From the NCBI RefSeq assembly GCF_019279795.1, contig NC_056738.1, positions 401,630,309 through 401,694,308 of the forward strand: DNA of 64,000 bases, in the 5' to 3' direction. Below the pieces are notes generated by a model. The model made no database searches and had not been told where the DNA came from. It was given only the letters and a program-made list of their open reading frames with translations. Shown here one piece after another: positions 46,901 to 61,900 of the stretch. The translations under genes were made by a program, and so were the position numbers. Origin of the DNA: Protopterus annectens. Its lineage: Eukaryota > Chordata > Ceratodontiformes > Protopteridae. The first letter of the stretch is position 1. Each line of letters begins with the position of its first letter.

Positions 46901-49900
46901 GTCTCTACAGGGAGCTTGTTAGAAGTGTAGCCAGTGGTAACAGTGGGGGTAGTTTCACTTCTTTGATATTCTGTGTTTAACTCCTAGCCTAGGAGGTTTG
47001 TCTTGCCATATAAGTGTTACATCTTGTGTTATTTCTGCTAAATATCTAAGCTGTTGGCTGGCTAAGATTAACCTGCAATCAACTGGATGTATAAGCTAAA
47101 TTAAGTACACTTTTATCTGCACTTTTTTCATATACTACTGCATTTTATTGATTTTTTCACTGAATATTAATTGAATTGAATATTGTGGTCTCTCTGCATC
47201 TCTACAGGGAGCTTGTTAGAAGTTTAGCCAGTGGTAACAGTTGGGGTAGTTCACATCTTTGATATTCTGTGTTTAACTCCAAGCCTAGAGGGTTTGTCTT
47301 GCCATATAAGTGTTACATCTTGTGTTATTTCTGCTAAATATCTAACCTGTTGGCTGGCTAAGATTAACCTGCAACCAACTGGATGTATAAGCTAAATTAA
47401 GTACACATTTATCTGCACTTTTTTCATATAATACTGCATTTTATTGATTTTTTTCACTGAATATTAATTGACTTGAATATTGTGGTCTCTCTGTGTCTCT
47501 ACCAGGAGCTTGTTAGAACTGTAGCCATTGGTAACTGTGGGGGTAGTTTCACTTCTTTGATATTCTGTGTTTAACTCCAAGCTTAGGGGGTTGTCTTGCC
47601 ATATAAGTGTTACATCTTGTGTTATTTCTGCTAAATATCTAAGCTGTTGGCTGGCTAAGATTAGTCTGCAATCAACTGGACGTATAAGCTAAATTAAGTA
47701 CACTTTTATCTGCACTTTTTTCATATAGTACTGCATTTTATTGATTTTTTTCACTGAATATTAATTGAATTGAATATTGTGGTCTCTCTGTGTCTCTACA
47801 GGGAGCTTGTTAGAAGTGTAGCCAGTGGTAACAATGTGGGGTAGTTTCACTTTTTTGATATTCTGTGTTTAACTCCTAGCCTAGGGGATTTGTCTTGCCA
47901 TATGAGTGTTACATCTTGTGTTATTTCTGCTAAATATCTAAGCTGTTGGCTGGCTAAGATTAACCTGCAATCAACTGGATGTATAAGCTAAATTAAGTAC
48001 ACTTTTATCTGCACTTTTTTCATATACTACTGCATTTTATTGATTTTTTCACTGAATATTAATTGAATTGAATATTGTGGTCTCTCTGTGTCTCTACAGG
48101 GAGCTTGTTAGAAGTGTAGCCAGTGGTAACACAGGGGGTAGTTTCACTTCTTTGATATTCTGTGTTTAACTCCTGGCCTAGGAGGTTTGTCTTGCCATAT
48201 AAGTGTTACATCTTGTGTTATTTCTGCTAAATATCTAAGCTGTTGGCTGGCTAAGATTAACCTGCAATCAACTGGATGTATAAGCTAAATTAAGTACACT
48301 TTTATCTGCACTTTTTCATATAGTACTGCATTTTATTTATTTTTTCACTGAATATTAATTGAATTGAATATTGTGGTCTCTCTGTGTCTCTACAGGGAGC
48401 TTGTTTGAAGTGTAGCCAGTGGTAGCAGTGGGGGTAGTTTAACTTCTTTGATATTCTGTTTAACTCCTAGCCTAGGGGCTTTTCTTGCCATATAAGTGTT
48501 ACATCTTGTGTTATTTCTGCTAAATATCTAAGCTGTTGGCTGGCTAAGATTAACCTGCAATCAACTGGATGTAAAAGCTAAATTAAGTAAACTTTTATCT
48601 GCACTTTTTTCATATAGTACTGCATTTTATTGATTTTTTTACTGAATATTAATTGAACTGAATATTCTGGTCTCTCTGTGTCTCTACAGGGAGCTTCTTA
48701 GAAGTGTAGCCAGTGGTAACAGTGGTGGTAGTTTCACTTCTTTGATATTCTGTGTTTAACTCCTAGCCTAGGGGTTTGTCTTGCCATATAAGTGTTACAT
48801 CTTGTGTTATTTCTGCTAAATATCTAAGCTGTTGGCTGGCTAAGATTAACCTGCAATCAACTGTATGTATAAGCTAAATTAAGTACACTTTTATTTGCAC
48901 TTTCTCTTCATATACTACTGCATTTTATTGATTTTTTCACTGAAAATTAATTGAATGGAATATTGTGGTCTCTTTGTGTCTCTACAGGGAGCTTGTTAGA
49001 AGTGTAGCCAGTGGTAACAGTGGGGGTAGTTTCACTTCTTTGATATTCTGTGTTTAACTCCTAGCCTAGGGGGTTTGTCTTGCCATATAAGTGTTACATC
49101 TTGTGTTATTTCTGCTAAATATCTAAGCTGTTGGCTGGCTAAGATTAACCTGCAATCAACTGGACATATAAGCTAAATTAAGTACACTTTTATCTGCACT
49201 TTTTCATATAGTACTGCATTTTATTGATTTTTTTCACTGAATATTAATTGAATTGAATATTGTAGTGTCTCTGTGTCTCTACAGGGAGCTTGTTAGAAGT
49301 GTAGCCAGTGGTAACAGTGGGGGTAGTTTCACTTCTTTGATATTCTGTGTTTAACTCCTAGCCTAGGAGGTTTGTCTTGCCATATAAGTGTTACATCTTG
49401 TGTCATTTCTGCTAAATATCTAAGCTGTTGGCTGGCTAAGATTAACCTGCAATCAACTGGAATGTATAAGCTAAATTAAGTACACGTTTATCTGCACTTG
49501 TTCATATACTACTGCATTTTATTGATTTTTTCACTGAATATTATCTGAATTGAATATTGTGGACTCTCTGTAGGGAGCTTGTTAGAAGTGTAGCCAGTGG
49601 TAACAAAGGGGGTAGTTTCACTTATTTGATATTCTGTGTTTAACTCCTAGCCTAGGGGGTTTGTCTTGCCATATAAGTGTTACATCTTGTGTTATTTCTG
49701 CTAAATATCTAAGCCTTTGGCCGGCTAAGATTAACCTGCAATCAGCTGGATGCATAAGCTAAATTAAGTAAACTTTTATGTTCACTTTTTTCATAAAGTA
49801 TTGCATTTTATTAATTTTTTCACTGAATATTAATTGAATTGAATATTATGGTCTCTATGTGTCTCTACAGGGAGCTTGTTAGAAGTGTAGTCAGTGGTAA

Positions 49901-52900
49901 CACGGGGATAGTTTCACTTCTTTGATATTCTGTGTTTAACACCTGGCCTAGGAGGTTTGTCTTGCCATATAAATGTTACATCTTGTGTTATTTCTGCTAA
50001 ATATCTAAGCTGTTGGCTGGCTAAGATTAACCTGCAATCAACTGGACGTATAAGCTAAATTAAGTACACTTTTATCTGCACTTTTTTCATATAGTACTGC
50101 ATTTTATTGATTTTTTTTCACTGAATATAAATTGAATTGATTATTGATGTGTCTCTGTGTCTCTACAGGGAGCTTGTTGGGAGTGGAGCCAGTGGTAACA
50201 ATGGGGGTAGTTTCACTTCTTTGATATTCTGTGTTTAACTCCTAGCCTATGGGGTTTGTCTTCCCATATAAGTATTACATCTTGTGTTATTTCTGCTAAA
50301 TATCTAAGCTGTTGGCTGGCTAAGATTAACCTGCAATCAACTGGACATATAAGCTAAATTAAGAACACTTTTATCTGCACTTTTTCATATAGTACTGCAT
50401 TTTATTTATTTTTTCAATGAATATTAATTGAACTGAATATTGTGGTCTCACTGTGTTTCTACAAGGAGCATGTTAGAAGTGTAGCCAGTGGTAACAGAGG
50501 GGATAGTTTCACATCCTTGATATTTTGTGTTTAACTCCTACCCTAGAGGTTTTGTCTTGCCATATGAGTGTTACATCTTGTGTTATTTCTGCTAAATATA
50601 TAAGCTGTTGGCTGGCTAAGATTAACCTGCAATCAAGTGGATGGATAAGCTAAATTAAGCACAGATTTATCTTCACTTTTTTTCATATAATACTGCATTT
50701 TATTTATTTTTTTCACTGAATATTAATTGTCTTGAATATTGTGGTCTCTCTGTGTCTCTACCGGGAGCTTGTTAGAACTGTAGCCAGTGTTAACTGTGGG
50801 GTAGTTTCATTTCTTTGATATTCTGTATTTGACTCCTAGCCTAGGGGGTTTATCTTGCCATATAGGTTTTACATCTTGTGTTATTTTTGCTAAATATCTA
50901 AGCTGTTGGCTGGCTAAGATTATCCTGCAATAAACTGGATGTATAAGCTAAATTAAGTACACTTTTATCATATAGTACTGCATTTTATTGTTTTTTTTTC
51001 ACGGAATATTAATAGAATTGAATATTGTGGTCTCTCCATGTCTCTACAAGGAGCTTGTTAGAAGTGTAGCCAGTGGTAACTGTGCGGGTAGTTTCACTTG
51101 TTTGATATTCTGTGTTTAGCTCCTTGCCTAGGGGGTTTGTCTTGCCATATAAGTGATACATTTTGTGTTATTTCTACTAAATATCTAAGCTGTTGGCTGG
51201 CTAAAATTAACCTGCAATCAACTGGACGTATAAACAAAATTAATTATAAATTTAACTGCACTTTTTTCATATCTTACTGCATTTTATTGATTTTTTTCAC
51301 TGAATATTAATTGAATTGAATGTTGTAGTGTCTCTGTGTCTCTACAGGGAGCTTGTTAGAAATGTAGCCAGTGGTAACAGTGGGGGTAGTTTCACTTCTT
51401 TGATATTCTGTGTTTAACTCCTAGCCTAGGAGGGTTGTCTTGCCATATAAGTGTTACATCTTGTGTTATTTCTGCTAAATAGCTAACCTGTTGGTTGGCT
51501 ATGCTTAACCTGCAATCAACTGGACTGGACGTATAAGCTAAATTAAGTACACTTTTATCTGTACTTTTTTAATATAGTACTGCATTTTATTTGTTTTTTT
51601 TCACTGAATATTAATTGAATTGAATATTGTGGTCTCTCTATGTCTCTACAGGGAGCTTGTTAGAAATGTAGCCAGTGGTAACAGTGGGGGGTAGTTTCAC
51701 TTCTTTGATATTCTGTTTCTAATTCCTAGCCTAGGGGTTTGTCTTCCCATATAAGTGTTACATCTTTTGTTATTTCCGCTAAATATCCAAGCTGTTGGCT
51801 GGCTAAGATTAACCTGCAATCAACTGGATGTATAAGCTAAATTAAGTACAGTTTTATCTGCACTTTTTTCATATACTACTGCATTTTATTGATTTTTTCA
51901 CTTAATATTAATTGAATTGAATATTGTGGTCTCTCTGTGTCTCTACAGGGAGCTTGTTAGAAGTGTAGCCAGTGGTAACAGTGGGGGTAGTTCACATCTT
52001 TGATATTCTGTGTTTAACTCCAAGCCTAGGGGGTTTGTCTTGCCATATAAGTGTTACATCTTGTGTTATTTCTGCTAAATATCTAACCTGTTGGCTGGCT
52101 AAGATTAACCTGCAATCAACTGGACGTATAAGCTAAATTGAGTACACATTTATCTACAATTTTTCATATAATACAGCATTTTATTGATTTTTTTCACTGA
52201 ATATTAATTCACTTGAATATTGAGGTCTCTCTGTGTCTCTACAGGGAGCTTGTTAGAAGTGTAGCCAATGGTAACACTGGGGGTAGTTTCACTTCTTTGA
52301 TATTCTGTGTTTAACTCCAAGCCTCGGGGGTTGTCTTGCCATATAAGTGTTACATCTTGTGTTATTTCTGCTAAATATCTAAGCTGTTGGCTGGCTAAGA
52401 TTAACCTGCAATCAACTGGACATATAAGCTAAATTAAGTACACTTTTATCTGCACTTTTTTCATATAGTACTGCATTTTATTGATTTTTTTACTGAATAT
52501 TAATTGAATTGAATATTGTGGTCTCTCTGTGTCTCTACAGGAGCTTGTTAGAAGTGTAGCCAGTGGTAACAGTGGGGGTAGTTTCACTTCTTTGATATTC
52601 TGTGTTTAACTCCTAGCCTAGGGGGTTTGTCTTCCCATATAAGTGTTACATCTTGTGTTATTTCTGCTAAATATCTAAGCTGTTGGCTGGCTAAGATTAA
52701 CCTGCAATCAACTGGACATATAAGCTAAATTAAGTACACTTTTATCTGCAATTTTTCATATAGTACTGCATTTTATTGATTTTTTCACTTAATTTTAATT
52801 GAATTGAATATTGTGGTCTCTCTGTGTCTCTACAGGGAGCTTGTTAGAAGTATAGCCAGTGGTAACAGGTAGTTTCACTTTTTTGATATTCTGTGTTTAA

Positions 52901-55900
52901 CTCCTAGCCTAGGGGGTTTGTCTTGCCATATAAGTGTTACATCTTGTGTTATTTCTGCTAAATATCTAAGCTGTTGGCTGGCTAAGATTAACCTGCAATC
53001 AACTGGATGTATAAGCTAAATTAAGTACACTTTTATCTGCACTTTTTTCATATAGTACTGCATTTTATTGATTTTCTTACTGAATATTAATTGAAGTGAA
53101 TATTCTGGTCTCTCTGTGTCTCTACAGGGAGCTTGTTAGAAGTGTAGCCAGTGGTAACAGTGGGGGTAGTTTCACTTCTTTGATATTCTGTGTTTAACTC
53201 CTAGCCTAGGGGGGTTTGTCTTGCCATATAAGTGTTACATCTTGTGTTATTTCTGCTAAATATCTAAGCTGTTGGCTGGCTAAGATTAACCTGCAATCAA
53301 CTGGACGTATAAGCTAATTTAAGTTCACTTTTATCTGCAGTTTTTCAAATAGTACTGCATTTTATGTATTTTTTCACTGAATTTTAATTGAATTGAAAAT
53401 TGTAGTCTCTCTGTGTCTGTAAAAGGAGCTTGTTAGAAGTGTCGCCAGAAGTAACAGTGGGGGTAGTTTTACTTCCTTGATATTCTGTGTTTAACTCCTA
53501 GTCTAGGGGGTTTGTCTTGCCATATAACTGTTACATCTTGTGTTATTTCTGCTAAATATCTAAGCTGTTGGCTGGCTAAGATTAACCTGCAATCAACTGG
53601 ATGTATAAGCTAAATTAAGTACACTTTTATCTGCACTTTTTTCATCTGCTACTGCATTTTATTTATTTTTCACTGAATATTAATTGAATTTAATATTGTT
53701 GTCTCTCTGTGTCTCTACAGGGAGCTTGTTAGAAGTGTAGCCAGTGGTAGTAGTGTGGGGTAGTTTCACTTCTTTGATATTCTGTGTTTAACTCCAAGCC
53801 TAGGGGGTTTGTCTTGCCATATAACTGTTACATCTTGTGTTACTTCTGCTAAATATCTAACCTGTTGGCTGGCTAAGATTAACCTGCAATCAACTGGATG
53901 TATAAGCTAAATTAAGTACAATTTTATCTGCACTTTTTTCATATAGTACTGCATTTTATTGATTTTTTCACTGAATATTAATTGAATTGAATATTGTGGT
54001 CTCTCTGTGTCTCTACAGGGAGCTTGTTAGAACTGTAGCCATTGGTATCTGTGGGGGTAGTTTCACTTTTTTGATATTCCGTCTTTAACTCCTAGCCTAG
54101 GGGGTTTGTCTTGCCATATAAGTTTTACATCTTGTGTTATTTCTGCTAAATATCTAAGCTGTTGGCTGGCTAAGATTAGTCTGCAATCAACTGGACGTAT
54201 AAGCTAAATTAATTATAGTTTTATCTGCACTTTTTTCATATAGTACTGCATTTTATTGTTTTTTTCACTTAATATTAATTGAATTGAATATTGTGATCTC
54301 TCTGTGTCTCTACAGGGAGTTTGTTAGAAGTGTAGCCAGTGGTAACAATGGGAGTAGTTTCACTTCTTTGATATTCTGTGTTTAACTCCAAGCCTAGGAG
54401 GGTTGTCTTGCCATATAAGTGTCACATCTTGTGTTATTTCTGCTAAATAGCTAACCTGTTGGCTGGCTAAGATTAACCTGCAATCAACTGGATGTATAAG
54501 CTAAATTAAGTACACTTTTATCTGCACTTTTTTCATATACTACTGCATTTTATTGATTTTTTCACTGAATATTAATTGAATTGAATATTGTGTTCTCTGT
54601 GTCTCTACAGGGAGTTTGTTAGAAGTGTAGCCAGTGGTAACAGTGGGGGTAGTTCATCCGTCTTTGATATTCTGTGTTTAACTCCAAGCCTAGGAGGGTT
54701 GTCTTGCCATATAAGTGTCACATCTTGTGTTATTTCTGCTAAATAGCTAAGCTGTTGGTTGGCTAAGCTTAACCTGCAATCAACTGGATGTATAAGCTAA
54801 ATTAAGTACACTTTTATCTGCACTTTTTCATATAGTACTGCATTTTATTGATTTTTTTCACTGAATATTAATTGAATTGAATATTGTGGTCTCTCTGTGT
54901 CTCTACAGGGAGCTTGTTAGAAGTGTAGCCAGTGGTAACAGTGGGGGTAGTTTCACTTCTTTGATATTCTGTGTTTAACTCCTAGCCTAGGGGGGTTTGT
55001 CTTGCCATATAAGTGTTACATCTTGTGTTATTTCTGCTAAATATCTAAGCTGTTGGCTGGCTAAGATTAACCTGCAATCAACTGGACATATAAGCTAAAT
55101 TAAGTACACTTTTATCTGCACTTTTTTCATATAGTACTGCATTTTATTGATTTTTTCACTGAATATTAATTGAATTGAATATTGTGGTCTCTCTGTGTCT
55201 CTACAGGGAGCTTGTTAGAAGTGTAGCCAGTGGTAACAGTGGGGGTAGTTTCACTTCTTTGATATTCTGTGTTTAACTCCTAGCCTAGGGGGTTTGTCTT
55301 GCCATATAAGTGTTACATCTTGTGTTATTTCTGCTAAATATCTAAGCTGTTGGCTGGCTAAGATTAACCTGCAATCAACTGGACATATAAGCTAAATTAA
55401 GTACACTTTTATCTGCACTTTTTTCATATAGTACTGCATTTTATTGATTTTTTCACTGAATATTAATTGAATTGAATATTGTGGTCTCTCTGTGTCTCTA
55501 CAGGGAGCTTGTTAGAAGTGTAGCCAGTGGTAACAGTGGGGATAGTTTCACTTCTTTGATATTCTGTGTTTAACTCCTAGCCTAGAGGGTTTGTCTTGCC
55601 ATATAAGTGTTACATCTTGTGTTATTTCAGTTAATTATCTGTGCTGTTGGTGGCTAAGATTTACTTGCAATCAACTGGACGTATAAGTTAAATTAAGTAC
55701 ACTTTTATCTGCACTTTTTCATATAGAACATCATTTTATTCATTCTTTCACTGAATATTAATTGAATTGAATATTGTGGTCTCTCTGTGTCTCTACAGGG
55801 AGCTTGTTAGAAGTGCAGCCAGTGGTAACAGTGTGGGTAGTTTCACTTCTTTGATATTATGTTTTTAACTCCCAGCCTCGGTAGTTTTTCATGCCCTATA

Positions 55901-58900
55901 AGTATTACATCTTGTGTTATTTCTGCTAAATATCTAAGCTGTTCACTGGCTAAGATTAACTTACAATCCACTACATGTATAAGCTAAATTAAGTACACTT
56001 TTATCATATAGTACTGCATTTTATTGATTTTTTTCACTTAATATTAATTGAATTGAATATTGTGATCTCTCTGTGTCTCTACAGGGAGTTTGTTAGAAGT
56101 GTAGCCAGTGGTAACAGTGGGGGTAGTTCATCCGTCTTTGATATTCTGTGTTTAACTCCAAGCTTAGGGGGTTGTCTTGCCATATAAGTGTTACATCTTG
56201 TGTTATTTCTGCTAAATATCTAAGCTGTTGGCTGGCTAAGATTAACCTGCAATCAACTGGATGTATAAGCTAAATTAAGTACACTTTTATCTGCCCTTTT
56301 TTATATAGTACTGGATTTTATTGTTTTTTTTCACTGAATATTAATTGAATTGAATATTGTGGTCTCTCTGTGTCTGTACAGGGAGCTTGCTAGAAGTGTA
56401 GCCAGTGGTAACAGTGGGGGTAGTTTCACTTCATTTAAATTATGTGTTTAACTCGTAGCCTAGGGGGTTTCTCTTGCCATATAAGTGTTATATCTTGTGT
56501 TATTTCTGCTAAATATCTAAGCTGTTGGCTGGCTAAGATTAACCTGCAATCAACTGGATGTAAAAGCTAAATTAAGTAAACTTTTATCTGCACTTTTTTC
56601 ATATAGTACTGCATTTTATTGACTTTCTTTACTGAATATTAATTTAAATGAATATTCTGGTCTCTCTGTGTCTCTACAAGGAGCTTATAAAAAGTGTAGC
56701 CAGTGGTAACACAGGGGTAGTTTCACTTCTTTGATATTCTGTGTTTAACTCTTAGCCTAGGGGGTTGTCTTGCCATTTAAGTGTTACATCTTGTGTTATT
56801 TCTGCTAAATATCTAACCTGTTGGCTGGCTAAAATTAACCTGCAATCAGCTGGATGTAAAAGCTAAATTAAGTACACTTTTATCTGCATTTTTTCATATA
56901 GTACTGCATTTTACTGATTTTATTCACTGAATATTAACTGAATTGATTATTGTAGTGTCTCTGTGTCTCTACAGGAGCTTTTTGGAAGTGTAGCCAGTGG
57001 TGACAACGGGGGTAGTTTCACTTCTTTGATATTCTGTGTTTAACTCCTAGCCTAGGTATTTGTCTTGCCATATAGATGTTACATCTTGTGTTATTTCTGC
57101 TAAATATCTAAGCTGTTGGCTGGCTAAGATTATCCTGCAATCAACTGGATGTATAAGCTAAATTAAGTACACTTTTATCTGCACTTTTTTTCATATAGTA
57201 CTGCATTTTATTAATTTTTTCACTGAATATTAATTGAATTGAATATTGTGCTCTCTCTGTGTCTCTACAGGGAGCTTGTTAGAAGTGTAGCCAGTAGTAA
57301 GAGTGGGGGTAGTTCAAGTCTTTGATATTCTGTGTTTATCTCCAAGCCTAGCGGGTTTGTCTTGCCATATAAGTGTTACATCTTGTGTTATTTCTGCTAA
57401 ATATCTAAGCTGTTGGCTGGCTAAGATTAGTCTGCAATCAGCTGGACATATAAGCTAAATAAAGTAAACGTTTATCTGCACGTTTTTCATAAATTACTGC
57501 ATTTTATTGATTTTGTTCACTGAATATTAATTGAATTGAATATTATGGTCTCTATCTGTCTCTACAGGGAGCTCTTTAGAAGTGTAGCAAGTGGTAAAGG
57601 GGGTAGTTTCACTTCTTTGATATTCTGTGTTTAACTCCTAGCCTAGGGGGTTTGTCTTGCCATATAAGTGTTACATCTTAAGTTATTTCCACTAATTATC
57701 TAAGCTGTTGGCTGGCTAAGATTAACCTGCAATCAACTGGACATTGAAGCTAAATTAAGTACACTTTTATCTGCATTTTTTCATATAGTACTGCCTTTTA
57801 TTGATTTTCTTACTGAATATTAATTGAAGTGAATATTCTGGTCTATCCGTGTCTCTACAGGGATCTTGTTAGAAGTGTAGCCAGTGGTAACAGTGGGGTA
57901 GTTTCACTTCTTTGATAATCTGTGTTTAACTCCTAGCCTAGGGGGTTTGTCTTGTAATATAAGTGTTACATCTTGTGTTATTTCTGCTAAACAGCTAAGC
58001 TGTTGGCTGGCTAAGATTAACCTGCAATCAACTGTATGTATAAGCTAAATTAAGTACACTTTTATTTGCACTTTCTCTTCATATAATACAGCATTTTATT
58101 GATTTTTTCACTGAATATTAATTGAATTGAATATTGTGGTCTCTCTGTGTCTCTACAGGGAGCTTGTTAGAAGTGTAGCCAGTGGTAACAGTGGGGGTAG
58201 TTTCACTTCTTTGATATTCTGTGTTTAACTCCTAGCCTAGGGGGTTTGTCTTGCCATATAAGTTTTACATCTTGTGTTATTTCTGCTAAATATCTAAGCT
58301 GTTGGCTGGCTAAGATTAACCTGCAATCAACTGGATGTATAAGCTAAATTAAGTACACTTTTATCTGCACTTTTTTCATATAGTACTGCATTTTATTGAT
58401 TTTTTCACTGAATATTAATTGAATTGAATATTGTAGTGTCTCTGTGTCTCTACAGGGAGCTTGTTAGAAGTGTAGCCAGTGGTAACACAGGGGGTAGTTT
58501 CACTTCTTTGATATTCTGTGTTTAACTCCTAGCCTAGGGGGTTTGTCTTGCCATATAAGTGTTACATCTTGTGTTATTTCTGCTAAATATCTAAGCTGTT
58601 GGCTGGCTAAGATTAACCTGCAATCAACTGGATGTATAAGCTAAATTAAGTACACTTTTATCTGCACTTTTTTCATATAGTACTGCATTTTATTGATTTT
58701 TTTTCACTGAATATTAATTGAATTGAATATTGTGGTCTCTCTGTGTCTCTACAGGGAGCTTGTTAGAAGTGCAGCCAGTGGTAAACATGGGGGTAGTTTA
58801 CCTCTTTGATATTCTGTGTTTAACTCCAAGCCTAGCGGGTTTGTCTTGACATATAAGTGTTACATCTTGTGTTATTTCTGCTAAATATCTAAGCTGTTGG

Positions 58901-61900
58901 CTGGCTAAGATTAACCTGCAATCAACTGGATGTATAAGCTAAATTAAGTACACTTTTATCTGCACTTTTTTCATATAGTACTGCATTTTATTGATTTTTT
59001 CACTGAATATTAATTGAATTGAATATTATGGTCTCTCTGTGTCTCTACAGGGAGCTTGTTAGAAGTGTAGCCAGTGGTAACAGTGGGGGTAGTTTCACTT
59101 CTTTGATATTCTGTGTTTAACTCCTAGCCTAGTGGGTTTGTCTTGCCATATAAGTGTTACATCTTGTGTTATTTCTGCTAAATATCTAAGCTGTTGGCTG
59201 GCTAAGATTAACCTGCAATCAACTGGACGTATAAGCTAAATTAAGTACACTTTTATCTGCACTTTTTCATATAGTACTGCATTTTATTGATTTTTTTCAC
59301 TGAATATTAATTGAATTGAATATTGTGGTCTCTCTGTGTCTCTACAGGGAGCTTGTTAGAAGTGTAGCCAGTGGTAACAGTGGGGTAGTTTCACTTCTTT
59401 GATATTCTGTGTTTAACTCCTAGCCTAGGGGGTTTGTCTTGCCATATAAGTGTTACATCTTGTGTTATTTCTGCTAAATATCTAAGCTGTTGGCTGGCTA
59501 AGATTAACCTGCAATAAACTGGACGTATAAGCTAAATTAAGTACACTTTCATCTGCCATTTTTTTCATATACTACTGCATTTTACTGATTTTTTCACTGA
59601 ATATTAATTGAATTGATTATTGTAGTATCTCTGTGTTTCTACAGGGAGCATGTTAGAAGTGTAGTCAGTGGTAACACAAGGGGTAGTTTCACTTCTTTGA
59701 TATTCTGTGTTTAACTCCTAGCCTAGGGGGTTTGTCTTGCCATGTACGTGTTACATCTTAAGTTATTTCCGCTAAATATCTAAGCTGTTGGCTGGCTAAG
59801 ATTAACCTGCAATCAACTGAACGTAAGAGCTAAATTAAGTACACTTTTATCTACACTTTCTTGATATAAAACTGCATTTTATTGATTTTTTTACTGAATA
59901 TTAATTGAACTGAATATTCTGGTCTCTCTGTGTCTCTACAGGGAGCTTGTTAGAAGTCTAGCCAGTGGTAACCCAGGGGTTAGTTTCACATCTTTGATAT
60001 TATGTGTTTAACTCCTAGCCTAGGAGGTTTGTCTTGCCATATACATTTTACATCTTAAGTTATTTCCGCTAAGTATCTAAGCTGTTGGCTGTCTAAGATT
60101 AACCTGCAATCAACTGGATGTAAAAGTTAAATTAAGTACACTTTTATCTGCACTTTTTTCAAATAGTACTGCATTTTATTGATTTTTTATGGGCTATTAA
60201 TTGAACTGAATATTCTGGTCTCTCTCTGTGTCTCTACAGGGAGCTTGTTATAACTGTAGCCAGAGGTAACTGTGGGGGTAGTTTCACTTCTTTGATATTC
60301 TGTGTTTAACTCCTAGCCTAGGGTGTTTGTCTTGCCATAAAAGTGTTATATCTTGTGTTATTTCTGCTAAACATCTAAGCTGTTGGCTGGCTAAGATTAA
60401 CCTGCAATCAATTGGATGTATAAGCTAAATTAAGTACACTTTTATCTGCACTTTTTTCATACTACTGCATTTTATTGATTTTTTTCACTGAATATTAATT
60501 GAATTGAATATTGTGATCTCTCTGTGTCTCTACAGGGAGCTTGTTAGAAGTGTAGCCAGTGGTACCAGTGGGGGTAGTTTCACTTCATTGATATTCTGTG
60601 CTTAACTCTTGGCCTAGGGGGTTTGTCTTGCCATATAAGTGTTACATCTTGTGTTATTTCTGCTAAATATCTAAGCTGTTGGTTGGCTATGCTTAACCTG
60701 CAATCAACTGGATGTGAAAGCTAAATTAAGTACACTTTTATCTGAACTTTTTTCTTATAGTACTGAATTTTATTGATTTCTTTTTAGTGAATATTAATTG
60801 AATTGAATATTGTCTTCTCTCTGTGTCTCTACAGGGAGCTTGTTAGAAATGTAGCCAGTGGTAACAGTGGGGGGTAGTTTCACTTCTTTGATATTCTGTT
60901 TCTAACTCCTAGCACAGGGGTTTTTTCTTCCCATATAAGTGTTACATCTATTATTTCTGCAAAATATCTAAGCTGTTGGCTGGCTAAGATTAACCTGCAG
61001 TCAACTGGATGTATATGCTAAATTAAGTACAGTTTTATCTGCACTTTTTCATATAGCACTGGATTTTACTGATTTTTTCACTTAATATTAATTGAATTGA
61101 ATACTGTGGTCTCTCTATGTCTCTACAGGGAGCTTGTTAGAAGTTTAGCCAGTGGTAACAGTTGGGGTAATTCACATCTTTGATATTCTGTGTTTAACTC
61201 CAAGCCTAGAGGGTTTCTCTTGCCATATAAGTTTTACATCTTGTGTTATTTCTGCTAAATATCTAAGCTGTTGGCTGGCTAAGATTAACCTGCAACCAAC
61301 TGGATGTATAAGCTAAATTAAGTACACTTTTATCTGCACTTTTTTCATATACTACTGCATTTTATTGATTTTTTCACTGAATATTAATTGAATTGAATAT
61401 TGTGCTCTCTCTGTGTCTCTATAGGGAGCTTGTTAGAAGTGTAGCCAGTGGTAACTGTGGGGGTAGTTTCACTTCTTTGATATTCTGTGTTTAACTCCTA
61501 GCCTAGGGGGTTTGTCTTGCCATATAAGTGTTACATCTTGTGTTATTTCTGCTAAATATCTAAGCCATTGGCTGGCTAAGATTAACCTGCAATCAGCTGG
61601 ATGTATAAGCTAAATTAAGTAAACTTTTATGTGCACTTTTTTCATAAAGTACTGCATTTTATTAATTTTTTCACTGAATATTAATTGAATTGAATATTAT
61701 GGTCTCTGTGTCTCTACAGGGAGCTTGTTAGAAGTGTAGCCAGTGGTAACAGTGGGGGTAGTTTCACTTCCTTGATATTCTGTGTTTAACTCCTAGCCTA
61801 GGGGGTTTGTCTTTTCATATAGGTGTTACATCTTAAGTTATTTCCACTAATTATCTAAGCTGTTGGCTGGCTAAGATTAACCTGCAATCAACTGGACGTA

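Noticed and set aside
55207..55503. GNSGGS in the monomer frame as a serine protease active site
   Set aside because: The trypsin-type motif is GDSGGP with a long surrounding fold; here only about 24 codons are open and nothing else matches.
55207..55503. Hammerhead ribozyme within the satellite monomer, as in some amphibian satellites
   Set aside because: Neither strand of the reference monomer contains CTGATGA with a following GAAA in suitable spacing.
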